6,092 bases of DNA from DATJHM01 sp035493895 (GTDB taxonomy: Bacteria; Chloroflexota; Ktedonobacteria; Ktedonobacterales; Ktedonobacteraceae): the NCBI GenBank assembly GCA_035493895.1, contig DATJHM010000149.1, forward strand, positions 1 to 6,092. Reading direction: 5' to 3'. The notes beneath the pieces are model-generated. The model was not told the origin of the DNA. It saw only the letters and a program-made list of their open reading frames with translations, and did no database searches. Shown here one piece after another: positions 5,854 through 6,092 of this stretch; the stretch's first letter is position 1; each line of letters begins with the position of its first letter. A program made the position numbers and the translations under genes.

Positions 5854-6001
5854 TCTGAATGCGGATTGGATCGGCCTCTACGTTGGGGAGTGATGGATCA
5901 ATCGTAGAGAAGGAGAATCTCCCATCAATCCCGTAGAGTCGCCGCTTGTCTGCAATGTCACGTAAATAAGCCTGTACCCGGTGCCCATCGACGAATACGC
6001 A
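5789..6001 (-). pseudogene. Open minus-strand frame without a start codon, possible gene remnant
   Basis: The minus strand is open for 71 codons between stops at 6004-6002 and 5788-5786. The first half reads CVFVDGHRVQAYLRDIADKR and then RLYGIDGRFSFS, which has a plausible protein composition, with a VDGH motif somewhat like DDE transposase fragments. There is no ATG, GTG or TTG in frame, the last third is antisense to the permease gene, and the segment holds the CTCTACG repeats. It could be the remains of an inactivated gene or simply a chance open frame. I do not recognise a family with confidence. Confidence 0.2.
5876..5938. repeat. Cluster of inverted and direct copies of CTCTACG
   Basis: CTCTACG occurs at 5876-5882, and its reverse complement CGTAGAG at 5903-5909 and 5932-5938. 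The outer copies can pair, and TGATGG (5891-5896) can pair with CCATCA (5922-5927), making an interrupted stem after the permease stop. On the minus strand the last two copies form a direct repeat, each followed shortly by ATTGAT. It may be a transcript-end structure or regulator sites for a gene to the right. No T-run terminator is visible. Confidence 0.4.
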
Positions 6002-6033
6002 TCAACCTAAGAAGAGCTGAGACCTTCAAGAGG

Positions 6034-6075
6034 GCCGGTGGGGACCGCGGACCGGCATAAAGCCCGGTCCCTACC
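6034..6075. repeat. GC-rich palindromic intergenic element
   Basis: GGTGGGGACCG (6037-6047) pairs with CGGTCCCTACC (6065-6075) along 11 positions, one of them a G-T pair. An alternative stem joins GCCGGT (6034-6039) with ACCGGC (6051-6056). GC content is clearly higher than in the flanking bases. Short palindromes of the GTAGGG...CCCTAC kind recur between genes in several bacterial phyla, including Chloroflexota and cyanobacteria, so a dispersed repeat copy is the likeliest reading. It could also act as a bidirectional mRNA-end hairpin. No gene is seen around it. Confidence 0.5.
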
Positions 6076-6092
6076 TGTGGTGTTTTGCGGCT

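Noticed and set aside
5912..5922. GGAGA-A-TCTCC small palindrome as a terminator
   Set aside because: It leaves no loop able to form a stable hairpin and has no T-run; likely chance within the repeat cluster.
1..6092. CRISPR array, tRNA, rRNA or complete insertion sequence
   Set aside because: No regularly spaced repeats, cloverleaf, rRNA-like stretch or intact transposase was seen on either strand.

Overview
The window reads as a bacterial carbohydrate-uptake and hydrolysis locus. It holds five protein genes: a partial GH1 beta-glycosidase on the minus strand running off the left edge, a divergently transcribed ROK-family repressor, and downstream of it on the plus strand a CUT1-type ABC importer (lipoprotein sugar-binding protein plus two membrane permeases). 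No ATPase gene lies in the window. The base composition is moderate, promoters are sigma70-like with AT-rich leaders, and the binding protein is a lipoprotein with a Gly-Gly-Ser-rich tether. With the style of the proteins, this suggests a Chloroflexota member, perhaps Ktedonobacteria-like. That placement is an impression from the sequence, not a test.

Layout: 1-734 (minus) GH1 glycosidase, N-terminal 244 residues including the acid/base Glu. 735-981 divergent control region with two good promoters whose -35 boxes are only 3 bp apart, flanked on each side by an inverted repeat just downstream of a -10 box. 982-2208 (plus) ROK repressor. 2209-2469 non-coding, with a 14-bp palindrome and a perfect 9-5-9 inverted repeat over an extended -10 in front of the binding-protein gene. 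2470-3780 lipoprotein sugar-binding protein. 3781-3977 non-coding, with a strong stem-loop of about 20 bp. 3978-4931 and 4936-5853 the two permeases, 4 nt apart. 5854-6092 no convincing complete gene, but repeats, a GC-rich palindromic element and an open minus-strand frame without a start codon.

Inferred working: the binding protein captures an oligosaccharide or glycoside outside the membrane, the two permeases form the channel and are powered by an ATPase encoded elsewhere (MsmK/MalK-type sharing is common in CUT1 systems), and the cytoplasmic GH1 enzyme cleaves the imported beta-linked sugar. The ROK protein has the winged-helix domain and zinc motif but lacks the kinase Asp, so it is most likely the sugar-responsive repressor of the locus. 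The substrate is probably a beta-glucoside or beta-galactoside such as cellobiose, from the GH1 neighbour only.

The gene content is a known type of locus; I found no clearly new protein system. The points worth a second look are the regulatory palindromes, the intercistronic stem-loop and the right-hand tail.
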